64,000 nt of DNA from Granulicella sp. S156 (lineage in GTDB: Bacteria > Acidobacteriota > Terriglobia > Terriglobales > Acidobacteriaceae). Both the position numbers and the translations under genes were made by a program. This document shows positions 1-7,787 of this stretch, piece after piece. Location: NCBI RefSeq assembly GCF_009766105.1, contig NZ_LMUH01000009.1, positions 151,428 through 215,427 of the forward strand. Reading direction: 5' to 3'. Numbering within the stretch: position 1 is the first letter of the stretch; the number at the start of each line of letters is the position of its first letter. Under the pieces are notes generated by a model. That model was given only the letters and a program-made list of their open reading frames with translations. It did no database searches and had not been told where the DNA came from.

Positions 1-67
1 CGAGCCAACAACCTGCCGTCTCTACCCACCGCCTTTAGAATTGCTGATACATGAGAGGCGAGAAACG

Positions 68-1852
68 ATGAAGTTCAGGTTCGGGATGGCGGTCATCGCG
101 GCAACCGTGTTTGCCATAACCTTTGCCGTATCGGCGGAATCACAATCATCCGCCGTGACCCCAAATACCCGTGAAGACGCTCGTCTGAAGGCGATCTACA
201 CCGCCGAGTCAGCGTGGCGGAAGGCGCAGCCCGGCGGCTCCGACGATGAGAACGACGAGACCATCCTCCCCGAACTGCCGAAGGTAGATGAAGCCACCCA
301 GCAGGCCTATCTGGCGCACTGGACAAACGTGAGGTCGCAACTCGACGCGCTGCATGTGAAAGCTCTTTCCCCTGCGGAGACCATGAACTACCGCGTCTTT
401 CGCTCGCAGATCGAGGTGCTGATCAATAGCGAGAAGTTCCGCGACTACGAGATGCCGGTAAACTCCGACAGTGCCTTCTGGTCGGGGATCTCGGACCCGC
501 CAGTCAACTCCTTCAAGACGGCCGAGGATTACACCCACTACGTCTCCCAGTTGAACGACACACCGCGCTTCTTCAACGAAGAGGTAGCGAACATGCGCGC
601 CGGCCTTGCGCGCCGGTTTACGCCACCCAAAGTAACCCTGAAGGGCCGCGATCTTTCCATCGCCGCGATTGCCGAGGCAAAGCACGCGGAAGACACGCCA
701 TTCTGGAAGCCCTTCGCCACGATGCCGGCCTCCATCCCCGAGAGCACGCAAGCCGAGATCCGGCTCAAAGCACGTGCCGTCATAGAACAGAAGATCATTC
801 CGGTCTACGCGTCTTTGCTTAAGTTTTTCCGCGAAGAGTATCTGCCCGGAGCGCAGGAGTCGCTCGCCGCAGAGAGTCTGCCGGACGGCAAGGCTTACTA
901 CCGGTCGAAGATTCTCGAATACGCCACAGTCGATCTGTCCCCAGAGCAGATCCACGAGATCGGCCTGCATGAGATGGCCGGCATCCACGCCGAGATGCTC
1001 ACCGCGATCCAGCAGACGGGCTTCAAGGGCGACTTCCCGGCATTCCTCCAGTACCTTCGCACTGATCCCCAGTTCTACGCGAAGACGCCGGAAGAGTTGC
1101 TGATGCGCGCTGCCTTTATCGCCAAGGAGTTCGACGGCGTAGCCGCACGCTACTTCGGCTATCTGCCACGAGAGCGATTTGGCATACGCCCTGTTCCAGC
1201 GGAGATTGCGCCGTTCTACACCTCGGCCCGAGGCGGCCCGGGAGTGTACTTCGTGAACACCTACGATCTCCCGTCGCGCGGCCTGTTCGCGCTGCCCGCA
1301 CTCACCCTGCACGAGTCCGCGCCTGGTCACGCCTTCCAGATTCCAATCGCCATGGAGCACAAAGACCTGCCGAAGTTTCGCGGCGCGTATATCTCTGCCT
1401 ATGGCGAGGGATGGGCCGTCTACTGTGAACGGCTTGGCACGGAGATGGGCATCTATCACACACCCTATGAGACCTTCGGCATGTTGAGCTATCAAGCCTG
1501 GCGCGCAGCGCGGCTGGTCGTCGATACCGGCATCCACTCGCAGGGCTGGACCCGCGAACAGGCGCGGCAGTATCTGCACGACAACACAGCACTCTCCGAC
1601 CATGAGATCGAGACCGAAGTCGACCGCTACATCTCCTGGCCGGGGCAGGCACTCTCCTACTACCTCGGTGAGCTGTCGATCCTCAAGGAGCGCCACAAAG
1701 CAGAGGCTGCCTTGGGCACGAAGTTCAACATCCGTGCTTTCCACGACGCCGTGCTGGAGACAGGGTCCGTGCCGCTCCCCGTCCTCGAAGAACACCTCGA
1801 CCAGTGGATCGCCGGTGGCGGAGTCGGACCCTATCCGGAGATGGAGCAGTAA
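68..1852 (+). CDS. DUF885 family exported metallo-hydrolase
   Basis: A 594-residue protein of the DUF885 family, which is thought to be a zinc-dependent peptidase-like family; the substrate is unknown. The ATG at 68 is preferred over an in-frame one at 41 because it begins a clean signal peptide (MKFRFGMAVIAATVFAITF, then an Ala-rich cleavage region), so the enzyme should be periplasmic. Family motifs are visible: HESAPGH around residue 415 and GEGWAVY with Glu near 447, both expected metal or catalytic residues. It stands alone on the + strand about 200 bases before another exported peptidase, a common arrangement for scavenging secreted peptides. The family assignment is strong; the exact reaction is not known. 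Confidence 0.85.
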   Translation: MKFRFGMAVIAATVFAITFAVSAESQSSAVTPNTREDARLKAIYTAESAWRKAQPGGSDDENDETILPELPKVDEATQQAYLAHWTNVRSQLDALHVKALSPAETMNYRVFRSQIEVLINSEKFRDYEMPVNSDSAFWSGISDPPVNSFKTAEDYTHYVSQLNDTPRFFNEEVANMRAGLARRFTPPKVTLKGRDLSIAAIAEAKHAEDTPFWKPFATMPASIPESTQAEIRLKARAVIEQKIIPVYASLLKFFREEYLPGAQESLAAESLPDGKAYYRSKILEYATVDLSPEQIHEIGLHEMAGIHAEMLTAIQQTGFKGDFPAFLQYLRTDPQFYAKTPEELLMRAAFIAKEFDGVAARYFGYLPRERFGIRPVPAEIAPFYTSARGGPGVYFVNTYDLPSRGLFALPALTLHESAPGHAFQIPIAMEHKDLPKFRGAYISAYGEGWAVYCERLGTEMGIYHTPYETFGMLSYQAWRAARLVVDTGIHSQGWTREQARQYLHDNTALSDHEIETEVDRYISWPGQALSYYLGELSILKERHKAEAALGTKFNIRAFHDAVLETGSVPLPVLEEHLDQWIAGGGVGPYPEMEQ

Positions 1853-2053
1853 ACGCAAAGGCCGCCACGACACCCTCTGCGAAACCTCCGCGCCCTCTGC
1901 GTTAAAGCTTTTGCTGTTGCTTGTTCTTCGTGTAGTGAAATGCTCTACACTATTGGCCTCCGCCGTGTTCTGCAAACTGCCGCAATTGCAACTGCAATCG
2001 CAATATAGTAAAACTTCGAATCATACTGCGCGTCGTAGCAACAGGAGAAATAA

Positions 2054-3718
2054 ATGCGTCCAACTCTTTCTGTGACCAATCTTTCGGTCTGTGTTCTCTG
2101 TCTGTTCTCCGCTGTGGCTCTAGCCCAGGAGCATCACGGCAACGAGAAAACCACCACGACAACCACCACTACCGTCGCTGCTGAGTCGGATAAGAAGCCC
2201 ACACCTCCTCCAGCCGATTCCGTAACCGAAGGTTCCGTAACGGTCGAGGGTGGCAAGGCTATCGCGTATAAGGCCGTCGCCGGCATCATCACTGTCGGTT
2301 CAAGCGACGCACAGGACGCGACGCTTGGATTGGATGGCAAGCTGCTGCCGGACTCCGGTGTGGACCTCCCCGTTAAGCTCGAAGATCAGCCCGCCACAGC
2401 GCGCATCTTCTATACGGCCTACTTCGCCAAAGGCCCGGACGCAGGCACGCGGCCGGTAGTGTTCTTCTACAACGGCGGCCCCGGCTCGGCGACGATGTAT
2501 CTGCGCATGGGCAGCATGTCTCCTGTGCGGGTCGTAACGCCGGACACACAGCACCAGTTCGGTGGCCCCTACAAGATCGTGCCCAACCAGTACAGCCTGC
2601 TGGATGTCGCTGACCTGGTCTTCATCGACGCACCGGGCACGGGCTACAGCCGCGTGCTGGGCAAGGACGCCTTCAAGTCGTTCTACGGCATCGATCAGGA
2701 TGCGGGCGCCTTCGACCGCTTCATCCGCCGCTTCCTGACCAAGTACGACCGCTGGACATCGCCGAAGTTCCTCTTCGGCGAGAGCTACGGCACCACGCGC
2801 GACGCCGTGCTGAGCGCAACCCTGCAACAGCATGCCGTGGATCTGAACGGAGTGGTCCTGTTGAGCCAGATCCTGAGCTTCAACAACTCGGCTGACGGGG
2901 CCGATGGCAATCCCGGCACGGACAACGGCTTCTTCCTCGCGCTGCCGAGCTTTGCGGCAACCGCGTGGTATCACCACAAGGTGCCGAACCAGCCCGCGGA
3001 GCTCGAGCCCTGGCTGCATGAGGTGGAACAATATTCAATCGGCGAGTATGCCACAGCGCTGCTGCAAGGCGCGGACCTGGATCCGTCGAAGAAGGCTGCT
3101 GTAGCCACAAAGCTCGAAAGCTACACGGGAGTTCCTCAAGCCCTCTGGATAAAGGCCAACCTGCGCATGACAGGCGGCGAGTTCTCCAAGTACCTGCAGG
3201 ACGGCAGCGACACGACGACAGGCCGTCTGGACTCGCGCTATGAAGGCCCGCACATCGATCCTCTGAGCGCGAGCGCCGACTATGACCCGTTTACTGAAGC
3301 CATTGGCTCGGCCTATCTGGCATCGATGAATGCCTATGCCCACCAGACGTTGAAGTTCGGCGACAACCTGACCTACAAGCCGAGCGCAGCCGAGCCTGGA
3401 TTCAACTGGGACATGAAGCACAACGGACAGGGCGGATGGCCTGGCACGAGTGTGAACGTCTCGGCCGACCTGGCCTACACCATGAAGGTGAACCCGAAGA
3501 TGCATGTGTTGCTGATGGGCGGCTACTTCGACCTCGGCACGCTGTACTTCGGCGCGACGTATGAGATGAAGCACCTTCCTCTCCCGGCCTCCCTGCAGAA
3601 GAACATCGAGTACAAGTTCTTTCCCACCGGCCACATGGTCTATGTGAATGAGGAAGCGCTACACGGCCTGCACGACCGAACAGCGGCGTTCATCAAAGAG
3701 AACGAGGGCGGACAGTAG
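2054..3718 (+). CDS. Serine carboxypeptidase, peptidase S10 family
   Basis: A 554-residue exported S10 peptidase that should remove C-terminal residues from peptides outside the cytoplasm. The N-terminus is a signal peptide ending near ALAQE, followed by a Thr-rich low-complexity linker. The alpha/beta-hydrolase core carries the S10 marks: NGGPGSA (oxyanion region), GESYGT with nucleophile Ser244, Asp493 in the GGYFDLGT stretch and His527 in TGHMVY, giving a complete Ser-Asp-His triad. AGGAG stands just before the ATG (CAACAGGAGAAATAAATG). A strong hairpin terminator follows the stop. It is probably monocistronic. Confidence 0.9.
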   Translation: MRPTLSVTNLSVCVLCLFSAVALAQEHHGNEKTTTTTTTTVAAESDKKPTPPPADSVTEGSVTVEGGKAIAYKAVAGIITVGSSDAQDATLGLDGKLLPDSGVDLPVKLEDQPATARIFYTAYFAKGPDAGTRPVVFFYNGGPGSATMYLRMGSMSPVRVVTPDTQHQFGGPYKIVPNQYSLLDVADLVFIDAPGTGYSRVLGKDAFKSFYGIDQDAGAFDRFIRRFLTKYDRWTSPKFLFGESYGTTRDAVLSATLQQHAVDLNGVVLLSQILSFNNSADGADGNPGTDNGFFLALPSFAATAWYHHKVPNQPAELEPWLHEVEQYSIGEYATALLQGADLDPSKKAAVATKLESYTGVPQALWIKANLRMTGGEFSKYLQDGSDTTTGRLDSRYEGPHIDPLSASADYDPFTEAIGSAYLASMNAYAHQTLKFGDNLTYKPSAAEPGFNWDMKHNGQGGWPGTSVNVSADLAYTMKVNPKMHVLLMGGYFDLGTLYFGATYEMKHLPLPASLQKNIEYKFFPTGHMVYVNEEALHGLHDRTAAFIKENEGGQ

Positions 3719-3740
3719 GTTCGTTCCACGATCGAAAAGA

Positions 3741-3776
3741 CAGAGGCCGGGCAAACATGCCCGGCCTCTGCTTTTT
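3741..3776 (+). terminator. Rho-independent terminator of the S10 peptidase gene
   Basis: A 13-bp perfect GC-rich stem (CAGAGGCCGGGCA / TGCCCGGCCTCTG) with a four-base AACA loop, followed by CTTTTT, 22 bases after the stop codon. Confidence 0.85.
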
Positions 3777-3876
3777 GAGCCCTGAAAGGGCGATATATAC
3801 CAGCCCAGGGCGAAGCCCTGGGTTAGGGAACCACCTCAAAACCAAGCGCTGAAGGCGCGAAATATAGGTGGCGGCA
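3777..3876. repeat. REP-like intergenic palindromes
   Basis: Short imperfect palindromes of the type GCCCTGAAAGGGC, CAGCCCAGGGCGAAGCCCTGGGT and GCGCTGAAGGCGC. The same kinds of unit recur near 4700, 4826, 9450, 41275, 42831 and 52736. They resemble REP elements and are noncoding. Confidence 0.6.
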
Positions 3877-3929
3877 CGATGGTCGCACTTTCTTAACCCG
3901 CATAAACCACGTTGAATCTATTTTGCGTT

Positions 3930-4316
3930 TCAGATCTTTCGTATAGGGCCTGGATACTCGGCAACGGTAGCATCGACCGTCAGCAAAGTAATGCCTTCCA
4001 CCATGGCCTGCGCAATCAGAATCCGATCGAAAGGATCTTTGTGGATCGGGGGCAAGTTCAGCAGGGCCATGGAGTGCTCACTTGTGAGCGGAAGTTCCTC
4101 GTAACCGTTGTCGAACAGATTGCGCCGCAAAACACGGGGATCGATCTGAAAGTCGCGTTTGCCCAGGCCCGCTTTGATGGTGATCTCCCACACACTGGCC
4201 GAACTGAAAATCAGATCGTTTTCCGGATCGCTAAGCAGGCGTTTTGTTTTTTCGGGCAATGGCCGCGTGACAAGAGCAGACCAGATCAATAGGTGGGAAT
4301 CGAGGAGCAGCTTCAT
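3930..4316 (-). CDS. vapC: VapC-type PIN-domain toxin
   Basis: A 128-residue PIN-domain ribonuclease, the toxin of a type II toxin-antitoxin pair. The acidic residues that bind Mg2+ in PIN domains are all in place: Asp6 (LLLDSHLL), Glu44 (SVWEITIK), Asp94/Asp97 (KDPFDRIL) and Asp115 (TVDATVAEY). Its start overlaps the end of the upstream antitoxin gene as ATGA, so translation is coupled. VapC proteins usually cleave initiator tRNA or other RNAs; the target here is unknown. Being intact and paired, it is likely functional. Confidence 0.88.
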   Translation of the reverse strand: MKLLLDSHLLIWSALVTRPLPEKTKRLLSDPENDLIFSSASVWEITIKAGLGKRDFQIDPRVLRRNLFDNGYEELPLTSEHSMALLNLPPIHKDPFDRILIAQAMVEGITLLTVDATVAEYPGPIRKI

Positions 4317-4570
4317 TCGGACAACCCGAACATCTCCTCGATCTCTTCACGCCCGACGGCCTTGAAATCCTCTGGAAACGTTCCTTGCCCCTTCATGAAA
4401 CCAATCCGCTTCTTTGGTTTTTCTTCGGGGGCATCGAAAGCTACGAGCCTCACCATAGGCCTTCCGGCCTTGGCGATGATAATGGACTCTCCCTTCGAAG
4501 CTTTGTCGACGAGCTTCGAAAGATGAGTTTTGGCCTCGTGCATGTTGACGGTTTCCACTGGAGCCTCCAT
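4313..4570 (-). CDS. vapB: Phd/YefM-type antitoxin
   Basis: An 85-residue antitoxin that should neutralise the downstream PIN toxin and repress the shared promoter. The sequence ETVNMHEAKTHLSKLVDKA is the Phd/YefM DNA-binding signature; the acidic C-terminus (EEIEEMFGLSE) is the likely toxin-binding tail. ATG 4570 was chosen because the 9-bp tandem operator-like repeat lies directly upstream of it; an internal ATG at 4543 would cut into the Phd fold. Longer in-frame extensions upstream are not conserved-looking. Confidence 0.82.
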   Translation of the reverse strand: MEAPVETVNMHEAKTHLSKLVDKASKGESIIIAKAGRPMVRLVAFDAPEEKPKKRIGFMKGQGTFPEDFKAVGREEIEEMFGLSE

Positions 4571-4575
4571 CGGAC

Positions 4576-4594
4576 TTAGTCTAGTTAGTCTAGT
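4576..4594 (-). promoter_or_regulatory. Tandem repeat operator candidate of vapBC
   Basis: Two tandem copies of the 9-mer TTAGTCTAG (+ strand) sit 6 bases before the antitoxin start, inside a partial dyad with GGACT and AGTCC ends. This is the expected place and form for autorepression by the Phd-like antitoxin. Confidence 0.45.
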
Positions 4595-4696
4595 CCAATC
4601 ATGGCCTCTCATACAAGTTGGTATAGAGCCAACAGTTGCTGGTGCGTCTCCTGCGACAGAACACATATAGGACTTACGCAAGAACCTCGAAGCGGC

Positions 4697-4885
4697 ATCG
4701 AACCAGCCCCAAAGGGGCGGTATATCCCAGCCTGGGCGCAAGCCCGTGACGCAGAGCGCGATTCAAATGTTTGTGGCGCGCTTTGCGTCTAAGCCCCAGG
4801 TACCAAGCCCATAACGAATCAAGCGCTGAAAGCGCGGTATATCTCGTCTGCACTGGCGAGACATACCGCGCTTTCAGACCGCCTT
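4697..4885. repeat. REP-like repeat block, one part copied near 52.7 kb
   Basis: This fills most of the 331-base gene-free space between vapB and the EamA gene. It holds palindromes AGCCCCAAAGGGGC, CCTGGGCGCAAGCCC and AGCGCTGAAAGCGCGGTATAT. Bases 4721-4800 are nearly identical, in reverse orientation, to 52736-52815. The rest of the gap, 4595-4696, shows nothing recognisable. Confidence 0.65.
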
Positions 4886-4901
4886 CTCGCCCCACCGAAA
4901 C

Positions 4902-5825
4902 TCACGCATCAAGCGAAGCCCGACAAACTTCGATTGGAACCGGCATCTCCTTCGCCGGCACTTTCCGATTGAGCAGGTAAAGCCCCGAGATCACGATAGC
5001 AACACCGATATAAGCCGGCGCCGCGATGTGTTCATGCGCGATAGCTCCCCAGAAAAGCCCCCAGATCGGCAGCAGATACGTCACCGAGACCACACGCGTC
5101 GAAGAGATCCGATCCAGCAGGCTGTAGTACAGCAGATAGGCCAGGCCACTGCCGGCAATGCCGAGGGTAATGCCCGCAAGGATCGACTTCGTCTGCACAT
5201 GAACAGGATGCGGGCCGAGCAGCGCGACCGGAAGGACCATGAGGCCGGCAAGGCTGAGCTGGGTAGTCGCCAGACCGATCGGGTCGAGGCCCGCGAGCTT
5301 GGCTTTGGCGATGACCGTAGCGATGGCATATCCGGCGCTGGCCAGGGCGATGAAGAGAATGCCTACGGCATACGAGTGCACGGAGCGCACCGCAGACGTG
5401 TCGGCCCCATGCGAGTAGACCACCAGGATGACGCCGAAGAAACCGAGCAGCACGCCGGGAATCGTGCGGCTTTCGAACTTCTGCTTCATGAAGCTGAGGC
5501 TGAGCAGGACTGCCCAGATAGGCGTGGTGGCATTGAGAATCGCGGCGATGCTGCTGGGAACGGTGCGCTCGCCGATGGCGAAGAAGACGAACGGAATCGC
5601 GTTATTGAACAGCGCGACCAGCAGCAGCCACACGATCAGGCGGCGCGGTGGGAGGGTGCGGCGCTTGGCCAGCAGCACAGTCCAGAGGAAGGCGGAGCCA
5701 AAGGTGACACGAATGAGCGCAACCCAGGTGGGGGGAAAGCTCTGCACGGTCAGGCTGATGAGCAGGAAAGAAGCCCCCCAGATAGCGGAGAGCAGCAGCA
5801 GTTCCAGTGTGTCGCGGAGTTTCAT
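4902..5825 (-). CDS. EamA/DMT family transporter
   Basis: A 307-residue inner-membrane protein with about ten hydrophobic helices in two EamA repeats, the drug/metabolite transporter architecture. These proteins usually export amino acids, metabolites or drugs; the substrate here cannot be read from sequence. The ATG at 5825 follows a good Shine-Dalgarno (GGAGG, 5-6 bases upstream). An upstream in-frame extension runs through the divergent promoter region and is discarded. The gene is divergent from a LysR regulator, with a dyad between them, so the regulator very likely controls it. Confidence 0.87.
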   Translation of the reverse strand: MKLRDTLELLLLSAIWGASFLLISLTVQSFPPTWVALIRVTFGSAFLWTVLLAKRRTLPPRRLIVWLLLVALFNNAIPFVFFAIGERTVPSSIAAILNATTPIWAVLLSLSFMKQKFESRTIPGVLLGFFGVILVVYSHGADTSAVRSVHSYAVGILFIALASAGYAIATVIAKAKLAGLDPIGLATTQLSLAGLMVLPVALLGPHPVHVQTKSILAGITLGIAGSGLAYLLYYSLLDRISSTRVVSVTYLLPIWGLFWGAIAHEHIAAPAYIGVAIVISGLYLLNRKVPAKEMPVPIEVCRASLDA

Positions 5826-5893
5826 GCAAGCCTCCTTTGAGGCAAGGTAATGATTCAGCGTGACACCGCACAGGCATCGCGTCCAACGATTTG

Positions 5894-5914
5894 TTTCGAT
5901 ACTAATCATCGAAA
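5894..5914. promoter_or_regulatory. LysR-type operator dyad
   Basis: A perfect 7-bp inverted repeat TTTCGAT-N7-ATCGAAA lies in the 106-base divergent promoter between the EamA exporter and the LysR gene, 18 bases before the LysR start. It contains the T-N11-A core expected of LysR-type sites. Confidence 0.6.
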
Positions 5915-5931
5915 AATGCGATAGTAGAGTC

Positions 5932-6846
5932 ATGCTCGACCTGCGAGAACTGAAGACATTTCGTACGGTGGCGACGGAGAAGAGCTTTACCCGTGCTGCC
6001 AGCCTGCTGCACTACGCGCAATCGAGCGTAACGGCGCAGATCCATAGCTTGGAAGAAGAGCTGGCGGTCCCACTCTTCGATCGGATGGGCCGTCGTGTGG
6101 AGCTGACATTAGCGGGGCGGCAGCTGCTCACCTACGCAGACAAACTCCTGGACATGGCGGACGAGGCCAAGCGCGCGGTGCAGAACGACGGACAGCCGGC
6201 CGGTACGCTGACCGTAGGTGCACCGGAGACGTTGCTGGCATATCGGATGCCCGAACTGCTGAAGCGATTTCAGGCTCAGTATCCGGCCATTCATCTCTCG
6301 CTGACCGCAAGCGAGAGCTGTGAGATTGGACCAGGCGGGACCATCATCGCTCCAAACGTTGATATTGCCTTCACGCTGGACGTTCCTCTGCGGAGCACCC
6401 ATCTGAAAATAGAGTGCCTGCGACCGGAGCCGATCGTGCTGGCGGTCTCACCGCAGCATCCGTTGGCAGGCAAGAAGAAGGTCAAGGCAGAGGCGATCGC
6501 TCAGCAGCAGGTGTTGCTGACGGACCGCGCGTGCAGCTACCGCGCTCTGTTTGAACGCACCTTGATCGGAGAAGGGGCGCCCCTTGGCGCGTCGCTCGAG
6601 TTCCTGAGTGTCGAAGCCATCAAGCAATGCGCCCTGGCCACCATGGGCATTGCGGTACTTCCGGAAGTCGTCATCGCAAACGAACTGAAGCGCGGAACCC
6701 TGGTTCCCGTGGACTGGCCAAGGAAGCCGCTACTGGTCTTCACGCAGATGTTTCGCCATCAGGACAAGTGGATGTCCCCGGTAATGTGCGCCTTCTGGAA
6801 CCTGACATCCTCTCTGCTCCAGGGCGAACCCGGAAAGAAAAGCTAG
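5932..6846 (+). CDS. LysR family transcriptional regulator
   Basis: A 304-residue LysR-type regulator. Residues 1-60 form the winged HTH (LRELKTFRTVATEKSFTRAA, then SSVTAQIHSLEEELAVPLFDR). The remainder is the periplasmic-binding-like effector domain (GTLTVGAPETLLAYRMPELL onward). ATG 5932 is chosen because translation then begins at the canonical LysR N-terminus. It is divergent from the EamA transporter and probably senses the exported compound or a related metabolite and autoregulates. Confidence 0.9.
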   Translation: MLDLRELKTFRTVATEKSFTRAASLLHYAQSSVTAQIHSLEEELAVPLFDRMGRRVELTLAGRQLLTYADKLLDMADEAKRAVQNDGQPAGTLTVGAPETLLAYRMPELLKRFQAQYPAIHLSLTASESCEIGPGGTIIAPNVDIAFTLDVPLRSTHLKIECLRPEPIVLAVSPQHPLAGKKKVKAEAIAQQQVLLTDRACSYRALFERTLIGEGAPLGASLEFLSVEAIKQCALATMGIAVLPEVVIANELKRGTLVPVDWPRKPLLVFTQMFRHQDKWMSPVMCAFWNLTSSLLQGEPGKKS

Positions 6847-6890
6847 GGCCTGTCATCAAGCCCAACCATCGCTGCACTGTGGAATGCTAC

Positions 6891-7016
6891 AAAAGCCTTG
6901 ACGCAACGGTTCGCAAAAAAACGCGACGGCATTTGTGTTTCAGAAGATGCTTGCCCTAAGCACTACAGCCGTCGCGTTTCTTTGCGAACCGTTGCGCCCG
7001 TTGCGTCAAGGCTTTT
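6891..7016. repeat. Long imperfect inverted repeat
   Basis: Arms of about 40 bases (6891-6930 and 6968-7016) are complementary, from AAAAGCCTTGACGCAACG inward to GCGACGGC. The right arm carries a short duplication (CGTTGCGCCCGTTGCG). The 37-base loop is not coding. It lies between the LysR gene and the convergent TetR gene, so it could act as a bidirectional terminator or be a MITE-like remnant. Confidence 0.65.
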
Positions 7017-7048
7017 GTAACGCCCGGCAGGAACGATGGCATAGTTTT

Positions 7049-7084
7049 TATCCTGAATGGCAAGCGCCGATACCATTCAGGATA
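7049..7084 (-). terminator. Hairpin at the 3' end of the TetR gene
   Basis: A 12-bp perfect stem TATCCTGAATGG / CCATTCAGGATA with a 12-base loop lies 17 bases after the TetR stop on the minus strand. On that strand it is followed by AAAAACTATG rather than U-rich RNA, so intrinsic termination is possible but not certain. Confidence 0.4.
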
Positions 7085-7100
7085 CCCAATCTTGCGCGTT

Positions 7101-7706
7101 TCAAATCCCAAGACTCCGCAGCGCTGCCTCAAGAATGAACTCGGCATCCTGCTGCGGCGTCCTATCCGTAACACCGTCGAGGCGGCGTTCATTGCAGCCG
7201 CGGGTCATATCCAGGATGGCCCAGCAGAGCGCATCGAAGTCCTGAGCCCGCAGCTCTCCGGCAGCGACCCCTTCTTGGAAGATGGCGAGAAAACTGTCAT
7301 GGCCGAAACGCAGGGCCTCGTTCGTCTGGCGGCGATGTTTGGGTTCGCGGCCAACGGTAAGCAGCAGGCGATAGAGGTTCTGCTGGCCGAACCAGAACTC
7401 CATCCGGATGGCGATAGCCGCGGCCAGTTTGCCCCGCACGCCGTTGACAGCCGATACGCGCTCCGCCACCAGCGTTCGCAACTGATCGACGGTATGCCGC
7501 ACCGCCGTCGCGTAGATGTCTTCCTTGGATTTGAAATAGAGATAGAGCGTGCCCTTGGCGATCTTCGCGGCAGCCGCGACATCTTCGGCGCGAGTGTCGG
7601 CGAAACCCTTCTTTCCAAACACCTTAATGGCGGCCGCGAGGATCTCCTGGCGGCGCAGTTCGGTCAGCACCCGGCGGCTGGACGAGGTCTTGGGAGCGGA
7701 AGGCAC
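7101..7706 (-). CDS. TetR/AcrR family regulator of the adjacent efflux pump
   Basis: A 201-residue TetR-family repressor. The N-terminal HTH is clear (RQEILAAAIKVFGKKGFADT, then AKIAKGTLYLYFKSKEDIY). The C-terminal ligand domain is divergent. It lies 67 bases from and divergent to a DHA2 exporter, with two palindromes in between, so it most likely represses the exporter until a toxic substrate binds. The first 15 residues are basic and Ser-rich. Confidence 0.9.
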   Translation of the reverse strand: MPSAPKTSSSRRVLTELRRQEILAAAIKVFGKKGFADTRAEDVAAAAKIAKGTLYLYFKSKEDIYATAVRHTVDQLRTLVAERVSAVNGVRGKLAAAIAIRMEFWFGQQNLYRLLLTVGREPKHRRQTNEALRFGHDSFLAIFQEGVAAGELRAQDFDALCWAILDMTRGCNERRLDGVTDRTPQQDAEFILEAALRSLGI

Positions 7707-7751
7707 AAAATCAACCTAGCATAGTGAGTCCATCGGCTGCCCGGATGCTCT

Positions 7752-7787
7752 AATGACTGAGGAGTCATTTTTGTGACTGGTGGGTCA
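7752..7787. promoter_or_regulatory. Two tandem TetR operator palindromes
   Basis: TGACTGAGGAGTCA (7754-7767, extended to AATGACT...AGTCATT) and TGACTGGTGGGTCA (7774-7787) match each other at 11 of 14 positions and are spaced exactly 20 bp apart, two helical turns. The second covers the GTG start of the exporter gene, so repressor binding would block transcription start or early elongation. Confidence 0.65.

Noticed and set aside
209-1975. 588-codon open frame on the minus strand
   Set aside because: It lies wholly antisense to the DUF885 gene; the product has no recognisable domain and owes its length to GC-rich codon use.
5028-5840. 270-codon open frame antisense to the EamA gene
   Set aside because: The translated product is highly polar with no domain; the minus-strand frame is a clear 10-helix transporter.
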